Positions 21,274 through 31,933 of a stretch of 64,000 nt of DNA are shown here, in pieces. The position numbers and the translations under genes are program-made. The notes under the pieces are model-generated. The model worked only from the letters and a program-made list of their open reading frames with translations. It ran no database searches and was not told where the DNA came from. Numbering within the stretch: the stretch's first letter is position 1; each line of letters starts with the position of its first letter. This stretch comes from Ascaphus truei (taxonomy: Eukaryota > Chordata > Amphibia > Anura > Ascaphidae), in assembly GCA_036426205.1 (NCBI GenBank), contig CM071568.1, forward strand, positions 38,764,960 through 38,828,959, given 5' to 3'.

Positions 21274-22610
21274 TGTCACGGGAGACTAGGTTTATCAACA
21301 CCTTTTTATACCGGGATCATTGATTGAGCAAAGCAATGAGGTAAAATAAATTGTAATTTATTTCAGGAAAAGACACACACACAATGTAATACAATTTACA
21401 GGGTTAACACACTTACTGAGAATGGGCCTAACGAATAAAACTATCCTTTAAACAAAATTCACAAAAATGACCTCTCTAGGAGCCCTTTCCAATGACCGGT
21501 AGGTACTCACAAAAGTCCTGGTACTGATTTCGGCATTCAATGCCAGATGCGACTGCTACGTTTTTCAGAAGTGGGACTTAGAAGAATTCTTGAGTCAAAA
21601 TCTTTGAAGCCGGCTCGTGTCTATTTAGTACAGAGCATCTTTGAATTTGCCGCTGTTGGTTTGACGCTTGGAATCTCCACTTCTCATTGGCTGCAAGGTT
21701 TCTTATGGGTTTCGGAGTCCCATTCACAAACCTCTACAGCCTTTCAGAGCGTGGGAATACTCCTGCCAGCCAATCACCGATTTGCCGGTATTGTAAAGCC
21801 AGGTGGGTACCTTTTCCCAGTCTGCAAAGGGGCATGTGCCAACCTGGCACCTCTGCCTCTTTGCATACTGAGCCCACCCACTGTCCAGGCTCCACAGAGT
21901 CTGGGTTCTGGCAAATGGTGACCGGATAGCCCTGTGTTAGCCCAGGATGCGGGTATTCAAGCAGAACTGCAGTACCCCTCCTGTCCTAACACCATGTCAT
22001 CCCTGAGGCTTTCAAGTTAGGACTCCGCATAGACCCATAGGCACCAGGCTTGGTAGCTACCTGGTCTCTTAGAAGCCATGACTTGGAAATCCCACAGTTC
22101 ATTCACAGGTTATCAGTACATATACCTATTAAACATAACTCTTTAATAAAATATACCGTGTCCTGTCTTCTGTGTGATACAAATATATAAGTCCCTGTTC
22201 TGGTGTCAGAGATGGAGTGAGAGTATATTTTGCCCTCTCTCACTAGCCTCATCCTTAGCACACTTTAGACATAACTTATAAAACTTTTCCATACAAGAAA
22301 TCACTCTTCGCTTTATAACTTAGCTGGAGCACTCCCTTAACCCCTATACCAGGTTCAGGGTACCTGGGCATGTATCTGGGCACCCCTCTTTATACTAGGG
22401 ACCTTGTGTACGATTGCAGGTATACATTAACTCCTTCATGCCCGTTTACCTTGTCTGGAAGATGCCACAGCAGGAATCATGGTGGTGAGTGGTAATAGGG
22501 TTTCAAAGTCAGCGTATTCCTGGAGCAATGTGCTTGGCTGCATCTGAGAATCTCACTCGATTCCCGGATCCACCACCTGGGGTATCCCATAATTCTGGAA
22601 CCCTGATACA
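21274..22610 (-). mobile_element. solo LTR, family B, inside PLE2
   Basis: About 1.34 kb from TGTCACGGGAGACT to CCTGATACA. It matches in order the split LTR at 38149-38366 plus 45768-46956: the start, GGATCATTGATTGAGC, AACAAATTGTAATTTATT-like block, CAAAAGTCCTGG, GTGACTGCTACG-like block, AGCATATTGA-like block and the end. At 21505-21520 it has CACAAAAGTCCTGG uninterrupted, the empty version of the site where a Gypsy element sits at 38367-45767. Similarity between copies continues about 20 bases past 22610 (CTGTAAAGA), so the right edge may be slightly further out. No clear target duplication. Confidence 0.75.
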
Positions 22611-22619
22611 TAGACACAT

Positions 22620-22865
22620 TCTGTAAAGACTTTTTAGCTGATTATTTACCACTGTGTTTGGATTTTTTACAACCAATAACCGAGAAGGGCTTGCCTATTT
22701 AAGATGCCTCTGTACAGAGTCTTGTCACTCTTTGATAAAGTCCCAGGACGGGACGAAACGCGTCAGAGGTCTTTTCTGTGATGTACAGCACTACTATTCA
22801 TTAAAGCTGATTTTATTTTATCCTTTGGCTGGGTTCCATTATGCAGTGACCGCCCTATTTCACCA
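22620..22865 (+). repeat. PLE-related non-coding segment with hammerhead-like motif
   Basis: Non-coding DNA between the family B LTR and the GIY-YIG frame. It carries a GAAACGCGTC-type motif and then GGCTGGGTTCCATTATGCAG-type AT-rich sequence. It could be a PLE terminal repeat displaced into the element. Confidence 0.4.
22728..22769 (+). ncRNA. hammerhead-like motif
   Basis: TTTGATAA box (two changes from CTGATGA), extra A, perfect five-pair stem GTCCC / GGGAC, GAAA, CGCGTC, AGAGG. Helix III and the GUC triplet are ideal. The box is decayed, so self-cleavage is unlikely now. Confidence 0.4.
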
Positions 22866-23360
22866 TTGTTGCTTATCAGTATTAATAACATGAGTCATTA
22901 TAAAACCCCTCATTTTTTGGATTGTGGGAAACCAGGCAATTTCAGATGTCTCAACTGTTCCGTCTGCAACAGTTTGATCACAGGCGATACATTTACTCAC
23001 CCACATAGTGGCAAAGATATTCAAATTAAAAGCAGAATTACCTGCAGATCATCATATATTGTATATATTATCAAATGCTCCTGTGGTCTACTGTATGTAG
23101 GGAAGATTACTAGAATGTTGAAGATCAGGTTCATTGAACAGAAGAGTGTCATTCGCAAGGGTACAGATCCTACGGTCTTTGTTCAACACTGTGTTGAACA
23201 CAGGCACACCCTTAGGGTTATGGGTATAGAATATATGAAGGGGTATTCCCGACAGAGACATTTCTGCTGAGACAAGAAGCTTATTGGATTAATTTATTGA
23301 ATACCAGCAATGGAGGCGGCTTAAATGAACAACAAAACTTAACGTGCTTTCTTGACAGGA
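22866..23360 (+). pseudogene. PLE2 GIY-YIG endonuclease and C-terminal tail
   Basis: The frame at 22866-23270 has a Cys cluster (C28, C31 and C34 in RCLNCSVC), then VYIIKC at 66-71, LLYVGK at 75-80 and the conserved Arg in KIRFIEQ near 88. The frame ends at 23270, but the next DNA, in another frame, reads NTSNGGGLNEQQNLTCFL, the usual PLE tail (GLNE). The first residues of the frame (before about HYKTPHF) are probably not part of the original protein. Confidence 0.85.
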
Positions 23361-24019
23361 GGTAGGGTTCTCTCTTACCAGATGGACTGACATCATCTGA
23401 CCCCTCCAGGACATGTGCTTATTGAGCGAAACAAATGTATGGTTCCTCGGGTCATCATTTTACATTGATGTGGATTACAAGACTTTTTGCTAATCTAATG
23501 ACATTACAGTTGCTAGATAATTACACTGTTCCTTTTCAATTATTCATTATTGACTTTCTTATTGCATGTTGGCCAGTCACCTAGGTGGTTTTGTTGATCG
23601 TTCCGCACTCAGACATCATTATGTAATGTCAGGGTGATTTATGGTTAAACATCATTAATCTATGTCTATGTGGTGATTTGTGCACTTGTAGGGTATGTAT
23701 TTAGGTCCCTGCCCTGCTCCGCTCCAATTGTAGGTAACCTTGGTCACCATGTAAACACTCGGTGTTTACTATGTTGCCTTTTCAGATTACCCGGAGTCTG
23801 CCCCTCCAGACAGCTAACGTCATCGTTGAGCGAAGCACGGACATGCTTACGTCATCGACTGGCGTCGAGGGAGGAGGGGGTAAGTGAGCAATTAGGGGGT
23901 ATAAATATATGTAGTTTGCTAATCACTGTAGCCCTCACCTTGTAAAAGGAAGATGAATGATCGTTGCAGCAGCGATCATTCATCTTCTTCCTGATATTTC
24001 GGATCGTGCCCGTGCCGGG
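23361..24019. other. non-coding region after PLE2
   Basis: CpG-containing sequence with a TATAAATATA box near 23899 and a strong hairpin at 23951-23987 (listed separately). It may be the PLE2 3' region. No ORF of note. Confidence 0.4.
23951..23987. repeat. perfect 14-bp inverted repeat (hairpin)
   Basis: AAGATGAATGATCG and its exact reverse complement CGATCATTCATCTT are separated by nine bases (TTGCAGCAG). It lies about 150 bases below a TATA-like box and 10 bases before a TTTCGGATCG segment. Confidence 0.8.
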
Positions 24020-24760
24020 GAGTGACGTCACTCACCTTTGACACAGTGACATTCATTACCAATTCAAATCCAATTTCGTGTAGCCTATTAGTCTTCATTT
24101 CCCTCTTAAACTTATTAGTAGGATTATTGTGTAGACGTGGGGTAGCCACCTCCAGTCCTTAAGAGCCACCACCAGGTCGTGTTTTCAGGAAATCCCTGCT
24201 CCAGCGTAGGTGGCTCAATCAGTGGCTCAGTCTTTGACTGAGTCACCTGTGCTGAAAAAGGGATATCCTGAAATCCTGACGTGTTGGTGACTCTTGAGGA
24301 CTGGAGTTGGCCACCCCAGGTGTAGACATTCATGAAACCCTGTTCTTTATTGAGGTGTCTCAAAGCGTCTTGAATATAATGTGACATACATGACTACTAC
24401 ATTTCCGCCCTTGTCTGCTGGTTTTAAAACCATTTTTTTTAATTCAAATAACGATCTAGAGGAGTTTGATGTTCATCTTTATTGATGTTTTATTTAGTAA
24501 GAAATGTTTTCGATATTTTTGGAAAGTCTACAGTAACCAAATTCCTAAAGGCTCCAAAAACACTACAATGTGGGAAAGAGGATTGGAAGATGATTTATTT
24601 CTGGAAGAGCAAGTACTCATGTGTAGTTCTTTCCTGTTCTTTTAACAGATAAAGAATGTATTTCATATTATCTTTGTCTGTGCCAACAAACATATCTTCC
24701 TAGGCTTCATCCAATGCATTCTTATCTCTATTGCCACTAAATAATCTTTTCAAATAAATC
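24020..24760 (-). pseudogene. PLE5 fragment: linker and RT opening block
   Basis: On the minus strand the region reads FGAFRNLVTVDFPKISKTFL upstream and then MVLKPADKGGNVVVM near 24420-24400, the diagnostic block that opens PLE reverse transcriptases. Next come IQDALRHLNKEQGF and, beyond the inserted MITE, NPTNKFKREMK. Several stops and shifts interrupt it. All RT catalytic blocks are missing. A hammerhead-like motif on the same strand lies about 220 bases upstream at 24982-25024, so this looks like the 5' half of a separate PLE copy. Confidence 0.75.
24137..24319. mobile_element. palindromic hAT MITE with 8-bp target duplication
   Basis: 183 bp, almost entirely one inverted repeat. The right end on the reverse strand starts CTGGGGTGGCCAACTCCAGT and the left end is GTGGGGTAGCCACCTCCAGT. 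The loop region is GTGGCTCAGTCTTTGACTG-like. It is bounded by a perfect direct repeat GTGTAGAC (24129-24136 and 24320-24327), the 8-bp duplication that defines hAT insertions. It sits inside the PLE5 coding fragment, which resumes on the other side. A degraded relative is at 1-160. Confidence 0.9.
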
Positions 24761-25100
24761 TTACACAAAAATTTAAATGAAAACAAAAAACACAAAAGCA
24801 CAAATAACCACAACACAATAAGAACAACGACCTATAATGGAAAGTCCAAAAGTGGGGATTGCAGCTCACATAAGCCCAGGTTCCCAACCTGTCTGAAAAA
24901 GTCCCAAAATAAACCAGACAAAGCTGAGCTATGGGGGAAGCACCAGCAGTGCTAGCTACGGCAAGCACAACGAACAAAAAAAACCTACGCATTTCACCGT
25001 CTCTGCGGCTTCATCAGGGGTACTGTTGTGACTGTGCCCCCGCTATCTTTTATACCAGTCCTCGTAGACATAATAGGTCACAAAAAGTGTTTGGTAAAAA
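24761..25100 (-). repeat. putative PLE5 5' region
   Basis: Non-coding DNA upstream of the PLE5 fragment that carries the hammerhead-like motif at 24982-25024 and an A/T-rich run. I infer a PLE 5' region from position and strand only. Confidence 0.4.
24982..25024 (-). ncRNA. hammerhead-like motif with intact CUGAUGA box
   Basis: Minus strand: CTGATGA (25017-25011), one extra A, a GCCG / CGGT stem with a 6-base loop, GAAA, then TGCGTA and GG. Helix I can form two G-C pairs (CC before the box, GG after GTA). All conserved core bases are present except for the extra A after A9. A natural viroid hammerhead (chrysanthemum chlorotic mottle viroid) is known to carry an extra A at this point. One of the two best candidates in the window. 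Confidence 0.5.
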
Positions 25101-25556
25101 AGGTGCAAACATTCAAACACATTAATGCCATGCATCGAATTACTCATTATAAAATATAAGTAACATTATTTAATATTAGCTATACTAAAATATACATTAA
25201 ATAACCCAAATAACAACAAAAAAAGGACAAAAAAAATAAATACATAATATTCTTAATTCAAGATGCTATAAAACTTCAATCAAAAGTGAGACCTCAGATG
25301 AATTTATAAAGATAGGGCCACAAATAAATAAAGTTAAAATAATGATTAAGAAATCTAAAAAACTTTTAAAAAAACTTCTTATACTCATATTTTTTACACA
25401 CACATAAATACTGTATGACAGGACTCAAATCCAGACAGGTTCAACATTAGGAACTCATTTTTGAAATAGGGATAGAGATTAAATGGCATCACCTAGAGCA
25501 GATTTGTAGCCAATTGGTATTTATCTTTCCAATATCAAAATATTTAAACGTGTGAA
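25101..25556. other. AT-rich spacer
   Basis: Nothing recognised. Confidence 0.4.
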
Positions 25557-25891
25557 CAGGCATACCCCGCTTTAAGGACACTCACTTTAAGTACACTCGC
25601 GAGTAAGTACATATCGCCCAATAGTCAAACGGCAGCTCACGCATGCGCCTGTCAGCACGTCCTGAACAGCAATACCGGCGGCTCCCTACCTGTACCGAAG
25701 CTGTGCGCAAGCGGGGAGACTATAGAGCCTGTTACAAACGCGTTATTTACATCAGTTAAGGACGTATATGACGATTGCAGTACAGTACATGCATCGATAC
25801 ATGGAAAAAAGGTAGTGCTTCACTTTAAGTACATTTTCGCTTTACATACATGCTCCGGTCCCATTGCGTACGTTAATGCGGGGTATGCCTG
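25557..25891. mobile_element. small DNA-transposon-like element
   Basis: 335 bp with short inverted ends CAGGCATACCCCGC (left) and its reverse complement at the right, followed by subterminal blocks CACTTTAAGTACA (left) and its inverted relatives near 25825. Non-coding, CpG-containing. I see no target duplication, so the superfamily is not assigned. Confidence 0.55.
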
Positions 25892-26095
25892 TATCAATCA
25901 TTAGTCTAAAAAAAGCTCTAGGTGATTGCGTCAACCACAAATCTAAAATTCTACAAACTTGAAACAGTGTAATAGCTATACTACATGTATGAAAGAAAAT
26001 AAATTCAAAGGGGAACTCTCAGCTAAAATTTATGACAGAAATATCTATATTTAGTCCATGGGGACTCAGAGTGTTTAATTTATGAAGCCAAAAAG

Positions 26096-26180
26096 GGGAA
26101 GGGGGGGGGAGGCAGGGGGAGGGAGGGGTAGGGGGGGAGGGGAAGGTGGGGGGAGGGGGGGGAAGGGGGGGAGGGAAACA
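26096..26180. repeat. G-rich low-complexity tract
   Basis: About 85 bases of G-runs separated by A or T, with guanine-quadruplex potential on the plus strand. The proline-rich minus frames here are its translation. Confidence 0.85.
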
Positions 26181-26451
26181 CAGCACCCCCAGTACTCCGA
26201 CGCTGCGATCCCTGTCATGTAGAATGCTCTCCCCTTCTGTGGGGTATGAACGTAGATCCCCAGATGATAATGTCCCAGCACCACTCCGGCAAAACTCCAC
26301 TTGCGTCGGATATTCAGCTGTAATAGCGGGGAGATAATTACTGGAACCGGAGGGCGGTCACGCTGGCGTCTGTGCAGTCAGGATCCAGACTGGATCGGCT
26401 GTTTCACTGGCAGGGAGCAGGAATACCCGAGTCCTTCGTGCTTGTCAATAA
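26181..26451. other. unassigned spacer interrupted by a MITE
   Basis: The segment left of the MITE and the segment at 26945-27150 seem to be one original sequence, which ends in a hammerhead-like motif (minus). Confidence 0.35.
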
Positions 26452-26941
26452 GGGCCTCATGCAGAGAGCAGCGCTATTTAAAATTGGAGAGGGGAATAAA
26501 AAGTAGGTTTAATGGAGAGTTTTATTCTCCATATGCAGAAATGGGTGAAATCCGCTATTTTTAGCATTACTGCATGTGGAGAATTGTAAATGAGGAGATG
26601 CGCGCTGCTGAAAGGGAAAAAAAATCGCGTTTTTTTATTTATTTTTTTTCCCTATAGCCGGCGAGCTCCTGCTTCTTGCCAACTTTAGTTGGCGGAGAAA
26701 ATTGAAGAAAATCGCGCCATGTTATTGGCGCGAACAGCCGCTAGATGGTGTTCGCGCGTTTCTGAATTTGGAAATTTTTAAAGCTGGCGAGATGTAGGTT
26801 CTCGCCAGCCGCGCGGCGAAATTTTCAAATAAAAAAAAAAATGGCGCTTGTTTCAAAACTCGCCATTACCTGCCTTTCTAAAAGCAGATTTTGCCAAAAA
26901 ATGGCGCTTCCCCCTATAACGCTGCTCTCTGCATGAGGCCC
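26452..26941. mobile_element. PIF/Harbinger MITE with TAA duplication
   Basis: 490 bp. The left end GGGCCTCATGCAGAGAGCAG is repeated exactly in reverse complement at the right end. Both sides carry TAA (26449-26451 and 26942-26944). The 3-bp TWA duplication with a GGGCC-start inverted repeat is the Harbinger signature. The interior has several shorter inverted repeats (GGCGAGCT, TTGGCGCGAA) and no transposase. Confidence 0.85.
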
Positions 26942-26944
26942 TAA

Positions 26945-27160
26945 GTCTCTAGCAAAGCGTGCATCCAGGCAAATAGCAGACAGCAAAGGTTGTTCAAAGT
27001 AGAAGATCCGAAGCACAGCTAGAACAAAGGTGTACCGGTAGGACAGAGGGCCAGAATCAAAAATGTATTGGATTAAAAACATATAGACAAAAATCCTGAC
27101 AGATCCTCTAACATGTTTCACGCACTGGGTGCTTTATCAAAGAGTGATCTGTCAGGGTAT
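26945..27160 (-). repeat. PLE-like repeat segment with hammerhead-like motif
   Basis: The minus frame at 26825-27121 starts here but has no family match, and it runs into the MITE, so I do not call it a gene. Confidence 0.4.
27105..27143 (-). ncRNA. hammerhead-like motif, decayed
   Basis: Minus strand: TTTGATAA box, extra A, GCAC / GTGC stem, GAAAC, ATG, TTAGAGG. It has the same decayed box (TTTGATAA) and the same AGAGG follow-on as the motif at 22728-22769, with a different stem that still pairs. Confidence 0.35.
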
Positions 27161-28550
27161 AGCAAGACACTGATATAGGACAACTCTCAGCTATCACAGC
27201 TGAATCACAGTATAAATCAATTAACACACCTGAAACTAGGTATCAAATTGCAAATCTGAGTTGCCTAATAGTTGAAAACCTCAAACACAAGACATAAACA
27301 TATACAAATTAAAAACCATAAATAATTATACTAAAAACACTTCAACTGAAAACAGACACCAACATATATAACCTACTGTGTAAACAAAAAAGAAAAACAA
27401 GTGTAACAATGCAATGCAAGATATGCATATCCATATTTGACAGAGCCAGGGTTTGTCTAAAAGAAACTCTGTATTGAACATAGTATCAAGTATAACTTAG
27501 TCATAGTTCCTACTATTATATCTTTCATGATAATATCATGAAAAAAATGGCTTAGTTATAAAAAATGAAAGTTAGACCGTTAGATTACTTCTCAATGTCC
27601 TTTGTTAATAGAATACTTTAACGTTTACTTATAAGAGCAATGCATGAATAAAAATCATATACACTGCTTATTGATGCTCTTAATATATTGATGTAATGTA
27701 AGGCAGAGAAGGTAAAAGGAAGAAGAGTGGTGAAAAAGATGAAGGAGAAAAGAGGGGGGAAGGGAGAGGGAGAGGTAGTAAGTACGTTTTCATCTAATAA
27801 AAAATAAGTTTTATGTTATTAAGTGTTCACTGGTTTCATTGCTCTTGAGCAGTACATTTAATACACTTACATTAGTACTGGAAATAAAGTACTAATGTTT
27901 TCTAGCCCTTGCCAACATGTAACATGCAATATAGTGAGTGTAACTCAACCTACAGTAGTCTTTGTCAAGCATGTCACATGCAGTACACACTCAGCATGCA
28001 GTACAGTGAATGTCACTCAACTGACAGTAGCCCTTGTCAGCATGGATAAAGTTCTGACTGGTTTCACTGTTCACTGTTTTAACACGTTTTAAGACGTGAT
28101 GGGACACAATAACTGGCGATCACCAGCTTGAGATTCTGGCTGGTATTGCATATACTGTAACACCACATATCGAATTTCTGTCCATCTTCAGGTCTCACTT
28201 CACCCAGGTTAAATCGCGGATAACTCGTGTGAATTTCTTGAGAAATCTCACGTAAAGGATAGGCTAGGGTCAGGAAAACCTTGGATACAAACAGGCTACA
28301 TCTGTATACTCATTTGCGTATATACTCATATTTTTTCAGAGATACAATATCACATCAAATTTGACTTCCCGTTCCATAATAGATTTCAACCAATGGACTG
28401 TTATGGGGTTGTGCTAACCTATATAATCAGTGTGGCACCTGCCAGGTATTGATGCCCAGCAAACAACCCTGAGATATTGGAGAAAGCTTATTCAAAAGGT
28501 GCCATATTTGTAGAAATAAGCTTACTGAAAGATTAATAATTTATATTATA
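27161..28550. other. AT-rich spacer
   Basis: No gene recognised. Purine-rich tract near 27715-27780. Two GCATGxxACATGCAGTAC-like blocks near 27915 and 27970 hint at a short tandem duplication. Confidence 0.4.
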
Positions 28551-28593
28551 TCAACACCTGAAGAAGCATTACGTATGCGAAACGCGTTGTTCC
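28551..28593 (+). ncRNA. hammerhead-like motif with intact CUGAAGA box
   Basis: CTGAAGA (28558-28564), one extra A, perfect GCAT / ATGC stem with 5-base loop, GAAA, CGCG, TT, GTT. Consensus allows any base at position 7, so the box is intact. Helix III is the self-complementary ACGCGT. The cleavage triplet would be GUU. Helix I offers two pairs. This and 24982-25024 are the best candidates. Confidence 0.5.
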
Positions 28594-28788
28594 ATTGGAG
28601 AATATTGATTGCCATCGGCCACTGTCGTTCCTGGAAGCCTTCTGTCTGCAGTCCTGGGATCCGGCCGCGGAAGTGAAAATCCCCTGCAGCATGAGACGGA
28701 AAGCAACACCGGGAGCCTAAACGAGCATTTTTTTAAACTGGGACGCAGAGAGATAGATGTTACCACGGTTGGATCATTATGATGAGCA

Positions 28789-29015
28789 GTCACTCACATA
28801 TGGCCATGTGAGTGTTATTGATTTATTTATTTATGTCACCCATACCCCAGAACCTTTTCCTGGCACCAACTCCTGTTGTCTCTTTATCTCTGGGACACAC
28901 ACAAAAGTAACGAAGAGCCTTGGTACATATTACAAGAGTGGAAGTGCATACAGTCACAGAGTTGTTAAAATCGGGAACAGATATACCAGCCACTCACGCC
29001 TGGCCGTGTGAGTGA
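28789..29015. repeat. two copies of a near-palindromic block
   Basis: CACTCACATATGGCCATGTG (28791) and CACTCACGCCTGGCCGTGTG (28994) are each followed by AGTG and a T-rich segment. Spacing is about 203 bases, so this may be a degenerate tandem duplication downstream of the hammerhead-like motif. Confidence 0.55.
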
Positions 29016-29430
29016 TCATTTGATTATCACAAATTACATTACCCCTCACCCCATATCCCTCCTTCCCCCGTTATATTAATTGCATATATCGGTTGGGAGT
29101 CATTAAAGACACATTATTTTAATCTATTTTTATTTTCCTTTTTCTCTGTAAACTCACTGCCACTCCACTTCTACATATCAACACCATGGTCAACAAAAAT
29201 CACTTAAATATAGGGTCCACAATGCCTGTATTTAACGGTACACTATACAAAGTGCATAGACTCAGCTAAAGTCCCAAATTGAATGCAATCATCTGAAATG
29301 TATAAAAGTATCACATTTATGAAATCTTGTATAGAACATTAAAATACGTATTGTACACAAACACTAATCTGCCAAACAGTACACAGATATTTTATTGTTT
29401 TAGGACAAATCCTCTGCAAAGGACCAGCGT
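29016..29430. other. AT-rich spacer
   Basis: Nothing recognised. Confidence 0.35.
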
Positions 29431-29838
29431 GCTAAGGGTTAACATTTGCTTGTTCTGTGTGGAACGTCAACCCCACCCACTGGAATGTTAATGAGCCATG
29501 AGGACACAAAGAGCTTTTGTTCACAGCTGCATTGCATCTCAACCACCCACCACAGTGTGCATCTGCATTGCTCCAAAGGCGCACAGCCATTGGCGCAGCT
29601 GAAGGGTGAGAGCCGTTTGCTGATGTCTGGTGATGTTAAAGCTGCTCTATTTCAATCTGAAACTCACAAATTCCTTTATCTCCTGTACCAGCTTTCCAAC
29701 TCTGTCCGTGATTTGAATGTATAACCTTGTTCTTTTAATGTAACCATGTATTTTTTTTATAACTCTGTGCCCAGGACATACTTGGAAACGAGAGGTAATG
29801 TATTACTTCCTGGTTAAACATTTTTATAAATAAATAAA
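29431..29838 (+). pseudogene. LINE-type 3' end with AAAT tail
   Basis: The 3' portion reads TGTGCCCAGGACATACTTGG, then CGAGAGGTAATGTATTACTT and ends in TAAATAAATAAA, a tail I associate with amphibian L2-like LINEs. The frame at 29446-29724 contains FLYLLYQLSNSVRDLNV, perhaps a very degraded LINE C-terminus, but I cannot confirm that. Direction plus. Confidence 0.5.
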
Positions 29839-31933
29839 TTATTGGTAACAAATGGTTACAAAAACTACTTAAGTTAAATAGCTATGAAAGTATACTCTAG
29901 ATGAGAAGTGCTTGATATAATTTAGGTGTCTTACTAAATAAATGTTACTTTCACCTTACCGTCTTTCCTATATAATGGTGATAGTTGCTCTGGTTCATCT
30001 TTTCACATCTTTCACAAAGTTTGAAAATAGTGGAGCTGGCTCCTAAGTTATATAAATCTTCCATGCATTGTGTCTGTTCATTAAAACATAGTATATTGTT
30101 TATTTTGTTCCATTTTCAGATGATTGCTTATACAGTGTACAATTAACTTAGTTTGTGTCCAAGACAAAACCTTTATAAAAAGGGGATCTTACATTTTAAT
30201 CCCCAATAAAAGCAGCGCTGGTTTAAAGATGTAGAGATAATGAATACAAAAGCAGGGGCAGATGTTGCGATTGGTTGCTCAGCTCAATGATGGTGTCCTA
30301 CGAATACACTGTAATTCATAGCTTTGTGAAAACACTCTTTTATTGAGCTTGCACTACTGTTAATATCTCCTATTATTTAAAGAGAGGTCCATTTTTTTGG
30401 GAAATGTGCAAGTTACTTTGGAATGTGCCACTTTGATGCAGCCATGTGTTTCAAGTTAATGTTAACAGAGCTAAACAAGTTCATGTGAAAGAATGGGCGA
30501 GTAATGTGTTTCATTTTGGTTATTTATAGCTATTCACAACTATAATATTTTTTTTTACATTTCAACAATATTAAAGAAATGATGATAGGTCTATCTGATC
30601 AAACAGCCAAGAATGATACACAGAATGCAAAACATGTAAGAAGCAACTTCCTGAGCACCAAATATAAAAACCATGTTTCAAGAAATCTAAGGATGGATCC
30701 TGGTCAAAGCAGATTTTAGCAGTGTTCCACTATGCGTTTTTTCAACCTGCATACATGTATAATGATGTCATTTCACGATAAAAATCATGATCTATAAAAG
30801 CTGGTTGATACGTTCTGCAGGTAGGTGAAGAAACATTCAAATGTTTCCATAATTCCTGCACATATGGAGAACAGATGTCTTGGAATAAGTTCCACAATTG
30901 TCCCGTTTCTGTGTTATACATTTGCCCTTATTTTATCTTAAATTCATGTTGTACTCTTTGCAATTTTTTTAATTCTCAGCAGCATAAATGTACTAAAAAC
31001 TTGCTGATGACAGAGTCTTGGGTGATTTAGGATGGATCACCAAAGATAAAAAAAAGTTCAACATTTTGACATGGATATTAACTGTGATAAGTCTACATTG
31101 AGCTATATTATACACATTTATTTTAACTTTGCATTAACACAACATTAAAAAAAAAACAGTCAACTTCAGTATACAGTGTTTTACCAAGAATGCAGTTCCA
31201 CCATAAGCTTGGTAACTATTATATAGATTGAAGGATGTTTATTTGGTTTGAAGAACTACAAATGTTGAAATGTAATATGTGATCATGCGTTAAATGCAAC
31301 ATGATTTCAAGTTTGTGTTACTATTTGACAATATCAGCTTCAAAATGGAAGAATAGCCTGCGGGGAAAAATGAATTTAATAGTCTGGTGACTTTTATTTT
31401 ACAATATATTAAATAAATCATGTTGGTAGAAAAGTGATAAAACCCTGCATCGTATACCCTGGCTGCAGTGAAAGCACTATACAGTATGCTAAGAGATAAT
31501 GGGGAAAGGCATTGTTGAGACGTGAATGTGCTCACAAGTAGTATTTTTACAATACAGAAACATGTATTGATCTTCTAGGGGAGAAAATGCATAGAGAGAA
31601 GAGTCTAATATAAAAGAGAGCAAGAAAGAATTATGAATGGAATAAATTGGCATGTGTAGGTAATAATAATCATTCCAAACCATCACATACATGCTGTAGC
31701 TAGACGAGAATCCTTCAACTAGCTACAAATAGATCAACTGCTAATATATGTCATATAGTGAAAATAAATGAATACATGTTGCTAACTAAACACTTATAAC
31801 TGATATAATGCAACAAAATGACAGATTACATGAATCTTCAACCACCTAGCAGTGCAACAGATGCCATACACATAAAGCTAATGTAGCATCTTCCCCTGCC
31901 CCCTCCCCCCCCCCTCCCCCCTAAGGGAGATCA
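29839..31933. other. AT-rich spacer without recognisable elements
   Basis: About 2.1 kb of AT-rich DNA. I see no coding signature on either strand. Short A, T and C runs only (the C-run near 31895 precedes the next LTR). Confidence 0.45.

Larger units (their letters stand above)
19690..23360 (+). mobile_element. Penelope-like element PLE2, split by a 1.3 kb LTR
   Basis: Plus-strand PLE coding sequence runs from the N-terminal region near 19740 to a C-terminal tail near 23350. A 1.34 kb LTR at 21274-22610, together with about 250 bp of PLE-like non-coding sequence, is lodged between the RT thumb and the GIY-YIG domain. Frameshifts and stops are numerous. PLE2 and PLE1 are different copies of related families. 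Confidence 0.8.
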
